From Amblyomma americanum (lineage: Eukaryota; Arthropoda; Arachnida; Ixodida; Ixodidae), in the NCBI RefSeq assembly GCF_052857255.1, contig NW_027526695.1:62001-126000 (forward strand): a stretch of DNA of 64,000 bases, given 5' to 3'. This document shows, piece by piece, positions 49,996-62,859 of the stretch (position 1 is the first letter of the stretch; every line of letters starts with the position of its first letter). The translations under genes and the position numbers were made by a program. The notes beneath the pieces were generated by a model that had not been told where the DNA came from, did no database searches, and saw only the letters and a program-made list of their open reading frames with translations.

Positions 49996-52888
49996 CGTTT
50001 CGGTCTAAAACAGCTTGTTTCGTCGTATTAAACACGAATACATGCTTTTCGCGCAGTTATAAGAGAAAAAGTTTTGACGCGTGTCACAGGGACACTTGTA
50101 AAACCGATGTGTTCAGATTTAGCTCGTTTCGGTCTAAAACAGCTTGTTTCGTTGTATTAAGCAAGAATACATGCTTGTCGCGCAGATATAAGAGAAAAAG
50201 TTTTGAGGCGTATCAGAGGAACACTTGTAAAACCGATGTGTTGTGATTTAGCTCGTTTCGGTCTAAAACAGCTTGTTTCGTTGAACTAAGCACGAATACA
50301 TGCTTTTCGCGCAGTTATAAGAGAAAAAAGTTTTGACGCGTATCAGAGGAACACTTGTAAAACCGATGTGTTGTGATTTAGCTCGTTTTGGTCTAAAACA
50401 GCTTGTTTCGCTGTATTAAGCAAGAATACATGCTTTTCGCGCAGTTATAAGAGAAAAAGTTTTGACGCGTGTCACAGGGACACTTGTAAAACCGATGTGT
50501 TCAGATTTACCTCGTTTCGGTCTAAAACAGCTTGTTTCGTTGAACTAAGCACGAATACATGCTTTTCGCGCAGTTATAAGAGAAAAAGTTTTGACGCGTG
50601 TCACAGGGACACTTGTAAAACCGATGTGTTCAGATTTAGCTCGTTTCGGTCTAAAACAGCTTGTTTCGTTGTATTAAGCACGAATACATGCTTTTCGCGC
50701 AGTTATAAGAGAAAAAGTTTAGACGCGTATCAGAGGAACACTTGTAAAACCGATCTGTTGTGATTTAGCTCGTTTCGGTCTAAAACAACTTGTTTCGTTG
50801 TATTAAGCAAGAATACATGCTTTTCTCGCAGTTATAAGAGAAAAAGTTTTAAAGGCGTGTCACAGGGACACTTGTAAAACCGATGTGTTCAGATCTAGCT
50901 CGTTTTGGTGTAAAACAGCTTGTTTCGTTGTATTAGGCACGAATACATGCTTTTCGCGCAGTTATAAGAGAAAAAGTTTAGACGCGTATCAGAGGAACAC
51001 TTGTAAAACCGATGTGTTGTGATTTAGCTCGTTTCGGTCTAAAACAGCTTGTTTCGTTGTATTAAGCAAGAATACATGCTTTTCGCGCAGTTATAAGAGA
51101 AAAAGTTTTGACGCGTATCAGAGGAACACTTGTAAAACCGATGTGTTGTGATTTAGCTCGTTTCGGTCTAAAACAGCTTGTTTCGCTGCATTAAGCAAGA
51201 ATACATGCTTTTCGCGCAGTTATAAGAGAAAAAGTTTTGACGCGTGTCACAGGGACACTTGTAAAACCGATGTGTTCAGATTTACCTCGTTTCGGTCTAA
51301 AACAGCTTGTTTCGTTGAACTAAGCACGAATACATGCTTTTCGCGCAGTTATAAGAGAAAAAAGTTTTGACGCGTATCAGAGGAACACTTGTAAAACCGA
51401 TGTGTTGTGATTTAGCTCGTTTCGGTCTAAAACAGCTTGTTTCGCTGTATTTAGCAAGAATACATGCTTTTCGCGCAGTAATAAGAGAAAAAGATTTGAC
51501 GCGTGTCACAGGGACACTTGTAAAACCGATGTGTTGTGATTTAGCTCGTTTCGGTCTAAAACAGCTTGTTTCGCTGAATTAAGCAAGAATACATGCTTTT
51601 CGCGCAGTTATAAGAGAAAAAGTTTTGACGCGTGTCACAGGGACACTTGTAAAACCGATGTGTTCAGATTAAGCTCGTTTCGGTTTAAAACAACTTGTTT
51701 CATTGTATTGAGCACGAATACATGCTTTTCGCGCAGTTATAAGAGAAAAAAGTTTTGACGCGTATCAGAGGAACACTTGTAAAACCGATGTGTTGTGATT
51801 TAGCGCGTTTTGGTCTAAAACAACTTGTTTCGCTGTATTAAGCAAGAATACGTGCTTTTCGCGCAGTTATAAGAGAAAAAGTTTTGACGTGTGTCACAGG
51901 GACACTTGTAAAACCGATGTGTTCAGATCTAGCTCGTTTCGGTCTAAAACAGCTTGTTTCGTTGTATTAAGCAAGAATACATGCCTTTCGCGCAGTTATA
52001 AGAGAAAAGTTTAGACGCGTATCAGAGGAACACTTGTAAAATCGATGTGTTGTGATTTAACTCGTTTGGGTCTAAAACAGCTTGTTTCGCTGTATTAAGC
52101 AAGAATACATGCTTGTCGCGCAGTTATAAGAGAAAAAGTTTTGACAGGAACACTTGTAAAACCGGTGTTCAGATTTAGCTCGTTTCGGTCTAAAACAGCT
52201 TGTTTCGTCGTATTAAGCACGAATACATGCTTTTCGCGCAGTTATAAGAGAAAAAGTTTAGACGCGTATCAGAGGAACACTTGTAAAACCGTTGTGTTGT
52301 GATTTATCTCGTTTCGGTCTAAAACAGCTTGTTTCGCTGTATTAAGCAAGAATACATGCTTTTCGCGCAGTTATAAGAGAAAAAGTTTTGACGCGTGTCA
52401 CAGGGACACTTGTAAAACCGATGTGTTCAAATTTAGCTCGTTTCGGTCTAAAACAACTTGTTACGTTGTATTAAGCACGAATACATGCTTTTCGCGCAGT
52501 TATAAGAGAAAAAGGTTTTGACGCGTATCAGAGGATCACTTGTAAAACAGATGTGTTGTGATTTAGCTCGTTTCGGTCTAAAACAGCTTGTTTCGCTGTA
52601 TTAAGCAAGAATACATGCTTTTCGCGCAGTTATAAGAGAAAAAGTTTTGACGCGTGTCACAGGGACACTTGTAAAACCGATGTGTTCAGATTAACCTCGT
52701 TTCGGTCTAAAACAGCTTGTTTCGTTGAACTAAGCACGAATACATGCTTTTCGCGCAGTTATTAGAGAAAAAGTTTTGACGCGTATCAGAGGAACACTTG
52801 TAAAACCGATGTGTTGTGATTTAGCTCGTTTCGGTCTAAAACAGCTTGTTTCGTTGTATTAAGCAAGAATACATTCTTTTCATGCAGT
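49996..52888 (+). repeat. Higher-order unit E, partial copy 3
   Basis: This copy starts in the middle of the unit (equivalent to about 43,060 in copy 1) and runs to TTCATGCAGTTA at about 52,885. There it switches directly to the sequence found at 46,192. The offset to copy 1 is 6,826 bp over 44,541-45,318. Both ends fall inside monomers in phase, as expected for homologous but misaligned exchange. Confidence 0.8.
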
Positions 52889-55800
52889 TACAAGAGAAAA
52901 AGTTTTGACGCGTGTCACAGGGACACTTGTAAAACCGATGTGTTCAGATTTAGCTCGTTTCGGTCTAAAACAGCTTGTTTCGCTGTATTAAGCAAGAATA
53001 CATGCTTTTCGCGCAGGTATAAGAGAGAAAGTTTTGACGCGTGTCACAGGGACACTTGTAAAACCGATGTGTTGTGATTTACCTCGTTTCGGTCTAAAAC
53101 AGCTTGTTTCGTTGAACTAAGCACGAATACATGCTTTTCGCGCAGTTATAAGAGAAAAATTTTTGACGCGTGTCACAGGGACACTTGTAAAACCGATGTG
53201 TTCAGATTTAGCTCGTTTCGGTCTAAAACAGCTTGTTTCGTCGTATTAAGCACGAATACATGCTTTTCGCGCAGTTATAAGAGAAAAAAAGTTTTGACGC
53301 GTATCAGAGGAACACTTGTAAAACCGATGTGTTCAGATTTAGCTCGTTTCGGTCTAAAACAGCTTGTTTCGCTGTATTAAGCACGAATACATGCTTTTCG
53401 CGCAGGTATAAGAGAAAAAGTTTTGACGCGTGTCAGAGGGACACTTGTAAAACCGATGTGTTCAGATTTAGCTCGTTTCGGTCTAGAACAGCTTGTTTCG
53501 CTGTATTAAGCAAGAATACGTGCTTTTCGCGCAGTTGCAAGAGAAAAAGTTTTGACGCGTGTCACAGGGACACTTGTAAAACCGATGTGTTCAGATCTAG
53601 CTGGTTTGGTGTAAAACAGCTTGTTTCGTTGTATTAGGCACGAATACATGCTTTTCGCGCAGTTATAAGAGAAAAAGTTTAGACGCGTATCAGAGGAACA
53701 CTTGTAAAACCGATGTGTTGTGATTTAGCTCGTTTCGGTCTAAAACAGCTTGTTTCGTCGTATTAAGCACGAATACATGCTTTTCGCGCAGTTATAAGAG
53801 AAAAAGTTTTGACGCGTGTCACAGGGACACTTGTAAAACCGATGTGTTCAGATTTAGCTCGTTTCGGTCTAAAACAGCTTGTTTCGTTGTATTAAGCAAG
53901 AATACATGCTTGTCGCGCAGATATAAGAGAAAAAGTTTTGAGGCGTATCAGAGGAACACTTGTAAAACCGATGTGTTGTGATTTAGCTCGTTTCGGTCTA
54001 AAACAGCTTGTTTCGTTGTATTAAGCAAGAATACATGCTTTTCGCGCAGTTACAAGAGAAAAAGTTTTGACGCGTATCAGAAGAACACTTGTAAAACCGA
54101 TGTGTTGTGATTTAGCTCGTTTCGGTCTAAAACAGCTTGTTTCGTTGAACTAAGCACGAATACATGCTTTTCGCGCAGTTATAAGAGAAAAAAGTTTTGA
54201 CGCGTATCAGAGGAACACTTGTAAAACCGATGTGTTGTGATTTAGCTCGTTTTGGTCTAAAACAGCTTGTTTCGCTGTATTAAGCAAGAATACATGCTTT
54301 TCGCGCAGTTATAAGAGAAAACGTTTTGACGCGTGTCACAGGGACACTTGTAAAACCGATATGTTCAGATTTAGCTCGTTTCGGTCTAAAACAGCTTGTT
54401 TCGTCGTATTAAGCACGAATACATGCTTTTCGCGCAGTTATAAGAGAAAAAGTTTTGACGCGTGTCACAGGGACACTTGTAAAACCGATGTGTTCAGATT
54501 TAGCTCGTTTCGGTCTAAAACAGCTTGTTTCGTTATATTAAGCACGAATACATGCTTTTCGCGCAGTTATAAGAGAAAAAGTTTAGACGCGTATCAGAGG
54601 AACACTTGTAAAACCGATCTGTTGTGATTTAGCTCGTTTCGGTCTAAAACAACTTGTTTCGTTGTATTAAGCAAGAATACATGCTTTTCTCGCAGTTATA
54701 AGAGAAAAAGTTTTAAAGGCGTGTCACAGGGACACTTGTAAAACCGATGTGTTCAGATCTAGCTCGTTTTGGTGTAAAACAGCTTGTTTCGTTGTATTAG
54801 GCACGAATACATGCTTTTCGCGCAGTTATAAGAGAAAAAGTTTAGACGCGTATCAGAGGAACACTTGTAAAACCGATGTGTTGTGATTTAGCTCGTTTCG
54901 GTCTAAAACAGCTTGTTTCGTTGTATTAAGCAAGAATACATGCTTTTCGCGCAGTTATAAGAGAAAAAGTTTTGACGCGTATCAGAGGAACACTTGTAAA
55001 ACCGATGTGTTGTGATTTAGCTCGTTTCGGTCTAAAACAGCTTGTTTCGCTGCATTAAGCAAGAATACATGCTTTTCGCGCAGTTATAAGAGAAAAAGTT
55101 TTGACGCGTGTCACAGGGACACTTGTAAAACCGATGTGTTCAGATTTACCTCGTTTCGGTCTAAAACAGCTTGTTTCGTTGAACTAAGCACGAATACATG
55201 CTTTTCGCGCAGTTATAAGAGAAAAAAGTTTTGACGCGTATCAGAGGAACACTTGTAAAACCGATGTGTTGTGATTTAGCTCGTTTCGGTCTAAAACAGC
55301 TTGTTTCGCTGTATTTAGCAAGAATACATGCTTTTCGCGCAGTTATAAGAGAAAAAGATTTGACGCGTGTCACAGGGACACTTGTAAAACCGATGTGTTG
55401 TGATTTAGCTCGTTTCGGTCTAAAACAGCTTGTTTCGCTGAATTAAGCAAGAATACATGCTTTTCGCGCAGTTATAAGAGAAAAAGTTTTGACGCGTGTC
55501 ACAGGGACACTTGTAAAACCGATGTGTTCAGATTAAGCTCGTTTCGGTTTAAAACAACTTGTTTCATTGTATTGAGCACGAATACATGCTTTTCGCGCAG
55601 TTATAAGAGAAAAAAGTTTTGACGCGTATCAGAGGAACACTTGTAAAACCGATGTGTTGTGATTTAGCGCGTTTTGGTCTAAAACAACTTGTTTCGCTGT
55701 ATTAAGCAAGAATACGTGCTTTTCGCGCAGTTATAAGAGAAAAAGTTTTGACGTGTGTCACAGGGACACTTGTAAAACCGATGTGTTCAGATCTAGCTCG

Positions 55801-57095
55801 TTTCGGTCTAAAACAGCTTGTTTCGTTGTATTAAGCAAGAATACATGCCTTTCGCGCAGTTATAAGAGAAAAAGTTTAGACGCGTATCAGAGGAACACTT
55901 GTAAAATCGATGTGTTGTGATTTAACTCGTTTGGGTCTAAAACAGCTTGTTTCGCTGTATTAAGCAAGAATACATGCTTGTCGCGCAGTTATAAGAGAAA
56001 AAGTTTTGACAGGAACACTTGTAAAACCGGTGTTCAGATTTAGCTCGTTTCGGTCTAAAACAGCTTGTTTCGTCGTATTAAGCACGAATACATGCTTTTC
56101 GCGCAGTTATAAGAGAAAAAGTTTAGACGCGTATCAGAGGAACACTTGTAAAACCGTTGTGTTGTGATTTATCTCGTTTCGGTCTAAAACAGCTTGTTTC
56201 GCTGTATTAAGCAAGAATACATGCTTTTCGCGCAGTTATAAGAGAAAAAGTTTTGACGCGTGTCACAGGGACACTTGTAAAACCGATGTGTTCAAATTTA
56301 GCTCGTTTCGGTCTAAAACAACTTGTTACGTTGTATTAAGCACGAATACATGCTTTTCGCGCAGTTATAAGAGAAAAAGGTTTTGACGCGTATCAGAGGA
56401 TCACTTGTAAAACCGATGTGTTGTGATTTAGCTCGTTTCGGTCTAAAACAGCTTGTTTCGCTGTATTAGGCAAGAATACATGCTTTTCGCGCAGTTATAA
56501 GAGAAAAAGTTTTGACGCGTGTCACAGGGACACTTGTAAAACCGATGTGTTCAGATTAACCTCGTTTCGGTCTAAAACAGCTTGTTTCGTTGAACTAAGC
56601 ACGAATACATGCTTTTCGCGCAGTAATTAGAGAAAAAGTTTTGACGCGTATCAGAGGAACACTTGTAAAACCGATGTGTTGTGATTTAGCTCGTTTCGGT
56701 CTAAAACAGCTTGTTTCGTTGTATTAAGCAAGAATACATTCTTTTCATGCAGTTATCAGAGAAAACGTTTTGACGCGTATCAGAGGAACACTTGTAAAAC
56801 CAATGTGTTCAGATTTACCTCGTTTCGGTCTAAAACAGCTTGTTTCGCTGTATTAAGCAAGAATACATGCTTTTCGCGCAGTTATAAGAGAAAAAGTTTT
56901 GACGCGTGTCACAGGAACACTTGTAAAACCGATGTTTTCAGATTTAGCTCGTTTCGGTCTAAAACAGCTTGTTTCGTCGTATTAAGCACGAATACATGCT
57001 TTTCGCGCAGTTATAAGAGAAAAAGTTTAGACGCGTATCAGAGGAACACTTGTAAAACCGATGTGTTGTGATTTAGCTCGTTTCGGTCTAAAACA
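52889..57095 (+). repeat. Higher-order unit E, copy 4
   Basis: This copy repeats 42,200-46,080 at a constant offset of 10,690 bp, including the sites at 42,639, 43,671 and 44,541 (here 53,329, 54,361 and 55,231). It then continues with the CCAATGTG and GATGTTTTCAG units as in copy 2. Unlike copy 2, it retains all the monomers of copy 1. Confidence 0.85.
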
Positions 57096-57099
57096 GCTT

Positions 57100-60000
57100 G
57101 TTTCGTTGTATTAAGCAAGAATACATGCTTTTCGCGCAGTTATAAGAGAAAAAGTTTTGAGGCGTATCAGAGGAACACTTGTAAAACCGATGTGTTGTGA
57201 TTTAGCTCGTTTCGGTCTAAAACAGCTTGTTTCGTTGTATTAAGCAAGAATACATGCTTTTCGCGCAGTTATAAGAGAAAAAGTTTTGACGCGTATCAGA
57301 AGAACACTTGTAAAACCGATGTGTTGTGATTTAGCTCGTTTCGGTCTAAAACAGCTTGTTTCGTTGAACTAAGCACGAATACATGCTTTTCGCGCAGTTA
57401 TGAGAGAAAAAAGTTTTGACGCGTATCAGAGGAACACTTGTAAAACCGATGTGTTGTGATTTAGCTCGTTTTGGTCTAAAACAGCTTGTTTCGCTGTATT
57501 AAGCAAGAATACATGCTTTTCGCGCAGTTATAAGAGAAAAAGTTTTGACGCGTGTCACAGGGACACTTGTAAAACCGATATGTTCAGATTTAGCTCGTTT
57601 CGGTCTAAAACAGCTTGTTTCGTCGTATTAAGCACGAATACATGCTTTTCGCGCAGTTATAAGAGAAAAAGTTTTGACGCGTGTCACAGGGACACTTGTA
57701 AAACCGATGTGTTGTGATTTAACTCGTTTCGGTCTAAAACAGCCTGTTTCGTTGTATTAAGCACGAATACATGCTTTTCGCGCAGTTATAAGAGAAAAAG
57801 TTTAGACGCGTATCAGAGGAACACTTGTAAAACCGATCTGTTGTGATTTAGCTCGTTTCGGTCTAAAACAACTTGTTTCGTTGTATTAAGCAAGAATACA
57901 TGCTTTTCTCGCAGTTATAAGAGAAAAAGTTTTAAAGGCGTGTCACAGGGACACTAGTAAAACCGATGTGTTCAGATTTAGCTCGTTTCGGTCTAAAACA
58001 GCTTGTTTCGCTGTATTAAGAACGAATACATGCTTTTCGCGCAGGTATAAGAGAGAAAGTTTTGACGCGTGTCACAGGGACACTTGTAAAACCGATGTGT
58101 TCAGATTTAGCTCGTTTCGGTCTAAAACAGCTTGTTTCGCTGTATTAAGCACGAATACATGCTTTTCGCGCAGTTATAAGAGAAAAAGTTTTGACGCGTA
58201 TCAGAGGAACACTTGTAAAACCGATGTGTTGTGATTTAGCTCGTTTCGGTCTAAAACAGCTTGTTTCGCTGCATTAAGCAAGAATACATGCTTTTCGCGC
58301 AGTTATAAGAGAAAAAGTTTTGACGCGTGTCACAGGGACACTTGTAAAACCGATGTGTTCAGATTTAGCTCGTTTCGGTCTAAAACAGCTTGTTTCGTTG
58401 TATTAAACAAGATTACATGCTTTTCGCGCAGTTATAAGAGAAAATGTTTTGACGCGTATCAGAGGAACACTTGTAAAACCGATGTGTTGTGATTTAACTC
58501 GTTTCGGTCTAAAACAGCCTGTTTCGTTGTATTAAGCACGAATACATGCTTTTCGCGCAGTTATAAGAGAAAAAGTTTAGACGCGTATCAGAGGAACACT
58601 TGTAAAACCGATCTGTTGTGATTTAGCTCGTTTCGGTCTAAAACAACTTGTTTCGTTGTATTAAGCAAGAATACATGCTTTTCTCGCAGTTATAAGAGAA
58701 AAAGTTTTAAAGGCGTGTCACAGGGACACTAGTAAAACCGATGTGTTCAGATTTAGCTCGTTTCGGTCTAAAACAGCTTGTTTCGCTGTATTAAGAACGA
58801 ATACATGCTTTTCGCGCAGTTATAAGAGAAAAAGTTTTGACGCGTATCAGAGGAACACTTGTAAAACCGATGTGTTGTGATTTAGCTCGTTTCGGTCTAA
58901 AACAGCTTGTTTCGCTGCATTAAGCAAGAATACATGCTTTTCGCGCAGTTATAAGAGAAAAAGTTTTGACGCGTGTCACAGGGACACTTGTAAAACCGAT
59001 GTGTTCAGATTTACCTCGTTTCGGTCTAAAACAGCTTGTTTCGTTGAACTAAGCACGAATACATGCTTTTCGCGCAGTTATAAGAGAAAAAAGTTTTGAC
59101 GCGTATCAGAGGGACACTAGTAAAACCGATGTGTTCAGATTTAGCTCGTTTCGGTCTAAAACAGCTTGTTTCGCTGTATTAAGCACGAATACATGCTTTT
59201 CGCGCAGGTATAAAAGAAAAAGTTTTGACGCGTGTCACTCCCTGGGACACTTGTAAAACCGATGTGTTCAGATTTAGCTCGTTTCGGTCAAAAACAACTT
59301 GTTTCGCTGTATTAAGCAAGAATACGTGCTTTTCGCGCGGTTACAAGAGAAAAAGTTTTGACGCGTATCAGAGGAACACTTGTAAAACCGATGTGTTGGG
59401 ATTTAGCTCGTTTCGGTCTAAAAGAGCTTGTTTCGCTGCATTAAGCAAGAATACATGCTTTTCGCGCAGTTATAAGAGAAAAAGTTTTGACGCGTGTCAC
59501 AGGGACACTTGTAAAACCGATGTGTTCAGATTTACCTCGTTTCGGTCTAAAACAGCTTGTTTCGTTGAACTAAGCACGAATACATGCTTTTCGCGCAGTT
59601 ATAAAAGAAAAAAATTTTGACGCGTATCAGAGGAACACTTGTAAAAACCGATGTGTTGTGATTTAGCTCGTTTCGGTCTAAAACAGCTTGTTTCGCTGTA
59701 TTAAGCAAGAATACATGCTTTTCGCGCAGTTATAAGAGAAAAAGTTTTGACGCGTGTCACAGGGACACTTGTAAACCAATGTGTTGTGATTTAGCTCGTT
59801 TCGGTCTAAAACAGCTTGTTTCGTTGTATTAAGCAAGAATACATGCTTTTCGCGCAGTTATAAGAGAAAAAGTTTTGACGCGTGTCACAGGAACACTTGT
59901 AAAACCGATGTGTTCAGATTTAGCTCGTTTCGGTCTAAAACAGCTTGTTTCGTCGTATTAAGCACGAATACATGCTTTTCGCGCAGTTATAAGAGAAAAA

Positions 60001-60900
60001 GTTTTGACGCGTGTCACAGGGACACTTGTAAAACCGATGTGTTCAGATTTAGCTCGTTTCGGTTTAAAACAGCTTGTTTCGTTGAACTAAGCACGAATAC
60101 ATGCTTTTCGCGCAGTTATAAGAGAAAAAAGTTTTGACGCGTATCAGAGGAACACTTGTAAAACCGATGTGTTGTGATTTAGCTCGTTTCGGTCTAAAAC
60201 AGGTTGTTTCGCTGTATTAGGCAAGAATACATGCTTTTCGCGCAGTTATAAGAGAAAAAGTTTTGACGCGTGTCACAGGGACACTTGTAAAACCGATTAG
60301 TTCAGATTTAGCTCGTTTCGGTCTAAAGCAGCTTGTTTCGTTGTATTAAGCAAGAATACGTGCTTTTCGCGCAGTTACAAGAGAAAAATTTTTGACGCGT
60401 GTCACAGGGACACTTGTAAAACCGATGTGTTCAGATCTAGCTCGTTTTGGTGTAAAACAGCTTGTTTCGTTGTATTAAGCACGAATACATGCTTTTCGCG
60501 CAGTTATAAGAGAAAAAGTTTAGACGCGTATCAGAGGAACACTTGTAAAACCGATGTGTTGTGATTTAGCTCGTTTCGGTCTAAAACAGCTTGTTTCGTT
60601 GTATTAAGCAAGAATACATGCTTTTCGCGCAGTTATAAGAGAAAAAGTTTTGACGCGTATCAGAGGAACACTTGTAAAACCGATGTGTTGTGATTTAGCT
60701 CGTTTCGGTCTAAAACAACTTGTTTCGCTGTATTAAGCAAGAATACGTGCTTTTCGCGCAGTTATAAGAGAAAAATTTTTGACGCGTGTCACAGGGACAC
60801 TTGTAAAACCGATGTGTTCAGATCTAGCTCGTTTTGGTGTAAAACAGCTTGTTTCGTTGTATTAAGCACGAATACATGCTTTTCGCGCAGTTATAAGAGA
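57100..60900 (+). repeat. Shuffled zone between unit E copies
   Basis: This stretch holds short recurrences of modules from elsewhere. The GATCTGTTG plus ACTAGT plus TTAAGAACG string occurs at 57,830-58,060 and again at 58,605-58,835, and the CTGCATTAAGC unit recurs several times. It also has private oddities: a linker with inserted TCCCT at 59,239, GTAAAAACCG at 59,642, GGTCAAAAAC at 59,286 and CCGATTAGTTCAG at 60,294. I see no gene or non-satellite sequence here. It looks more diverged than the neighbouring unit E copies. Confidence 0.7.
59239..59247 (+). repeat. Small palindromic insertion in a linker (TCCCTGGGA)
   Basis: The usual GTCACAGGGACAC is replaced here by GTCACTCCCTGGGACAC. The added TCCC is the reverse complement of the adjacent GGGA, giving a palindrome with a one-base centre. 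I saw this form only once in the window. Confidence 0.85.
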
Positions 60901-62450
60901 AAAAGTTTAGACGCGTATCAGAGGAACACTTGTAAAATCGATGTGTTGTGATTTAACTCGTTTGGGTCTAAAACAGCTTGTTTCGCTGTATTAAGCAAGA
61001 ATACATGCTTGTCGCGCAGTTATAAGAGAAAAAGTTTTGACAGGGACACTTGTAAAACCGGTGTTCAGATTTAGCTCGTTTCGGTCTAAAACAGCTTGTT
61101 TCGTCGTATTAAGCACGAATACATGCTTTTCGCCCAGTTATAAGAGAAAAAGTTTAGACGCGTATCAGAGGAACACTTGTAAAACCGTTGTGTTGTGATT
61201 TATCTCGTTTCGGTCTAAAACAGCTTGTTTCGCTGTATTAAGCAAGAATACATGCTTTTCGCGCAGTTATAAGAGAAAAAGTTTTGACGCGTGTCACAGG
61301 GACACTTGTAAAACCGATGTGTTCAAATTTAGCTCGTTTCGGTCTAAAACAACTTGTTACGTTGTATTAAGCACGAATACATGCTTTTCGCGCAGTTATA
61401 AGAGAAAAAGGTTTTGACGCGTATCAGAGGATCACTTGTAAAACCGATGTGTTGTGATTTAGCTCGTTTCGGTCTAAAACAGCTTGTTTCGCTGTATTAA
61501 GCAAGAATACATGCTTTTCGCGCAGTTATAAGAGAAAATGTTTTGACGCGTGTCACAGGGACACTTGTAAAACCGATGTGTTCAGATTAACCTCGTTTCG
61601 GTCTAAAACAGCTTGTTTCGTTGAACTAAGCACGAATACATGCTTTTCGCGCAGTTATTAGAGAAAAAGTTTTGACGCGTATCAGAGGAACACTTGTAAA
61701 ACCGATGTGTTGTGATTTAGCTCGTTTCGGTCTAAAACAGCTTGTTTCGTTGTATTAAGCAAGAATACATTCTTTTCATGCAGTTATCAGAGAAAACGTT
61801 TTGACGCGTATCAGAGGAACACTTGTAAAACCAATGTGTTCAGATTTACCTCGTTTCGGTCTAAAACAGCTTGTTTCGCTGTATTAAGCAAGAATACATG
61901 CTTTTCGCGCAGTTATAAAAGAAAAAGTTTTGACGCGTGTCACAGGAACACTTGTAAAACCGATGTTTTCAGATTTAGCTCGTTTCGGTCTAAAACAGCT
62001 TGTTTCGTCGTATTAAGCACGAATACCTGCTTTTCGCGCAGTTATAAGAGAAAAAGTTTAGACGCGTATCAGAGGAACACTTGTAAAACCGATGTGTTGT
62101 GATTTAGCTCGTTTCGGTCTAAAACAGCTTGTTTCGTTGTATTAAGCAAGAATACATGCTTTTCGCGCAGTTATAAGAGAAAAAGTTTTGAGGCGTATCA
62201 GAGGAACACTTGTAAAACCGATGTGTTGTGATTTAGCTCGTTTCGGTCTAAAACAGCTTGTTTCGTTGTATTAAGCAAGAATACATGCTTTTCGCGCAGT
62301 TATAAGAGAAAACGTTTTGACGCGTATCAGAAGAACACTTGTAAAACCGATGTGTTGTGATTTAGCTCGTTTCGGTCTAAAACAACTTGTTTCGTTGTAT
62401 TAAGCAAGAATACATGCTTTTCTCGCAGTTATAAGAGAAAAAGTTTTAAA
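60900..62450 (+). repeat. Higher-order unit E, partial copy 5
   Basis: The order AATCGATGTG, GGGTCTAAAAC, short 118-bp monomer, GTTGTGTTGTGATTTATC, TTCAAATTTAGC, TTACGTTG, TTCATGCAG and CCAATGTG matches 55,870-57,320. The unit at 56,805 recurs at 61,836 (offset 5,031 bp). Confidence 0.78.
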
Positions 62451-62859
62451 GGCGTGTCACAGGGACACTAGTAAAACCGATGTGTTCACATTTAGCTCGT
62501 TTCGGTCTAAAACAGCTTGTTTCGCTGTATTAAGAACGAATACATGCTTTTCGCGCAGGTATAAGAGAGAAAGTTTTGACGCGTGTCACAGGGACACTTG
62601 TAAAACCGATGTGTTCAGATTTAGCTCGTTTCGGTCTAAAACAGCTTGTTTCGCTGCATTAAGCAAGAATACATGCTTTTCGCGCAGTTATAAGAGAAAA
62701 AGTTTTGACGCGTGTCACAGGGACACTTGTAAAACCGATGTGTTCAGATTTAGCTCCTTTCGGTCTAAAACACCTTGTTTCGTTGTATTAAGCAAGAATA
62801 CATGCTTTTCGCGCAGTTATAAGAGAAAAAGTTTTGACGCGTGTCACAGGGACACTTGT

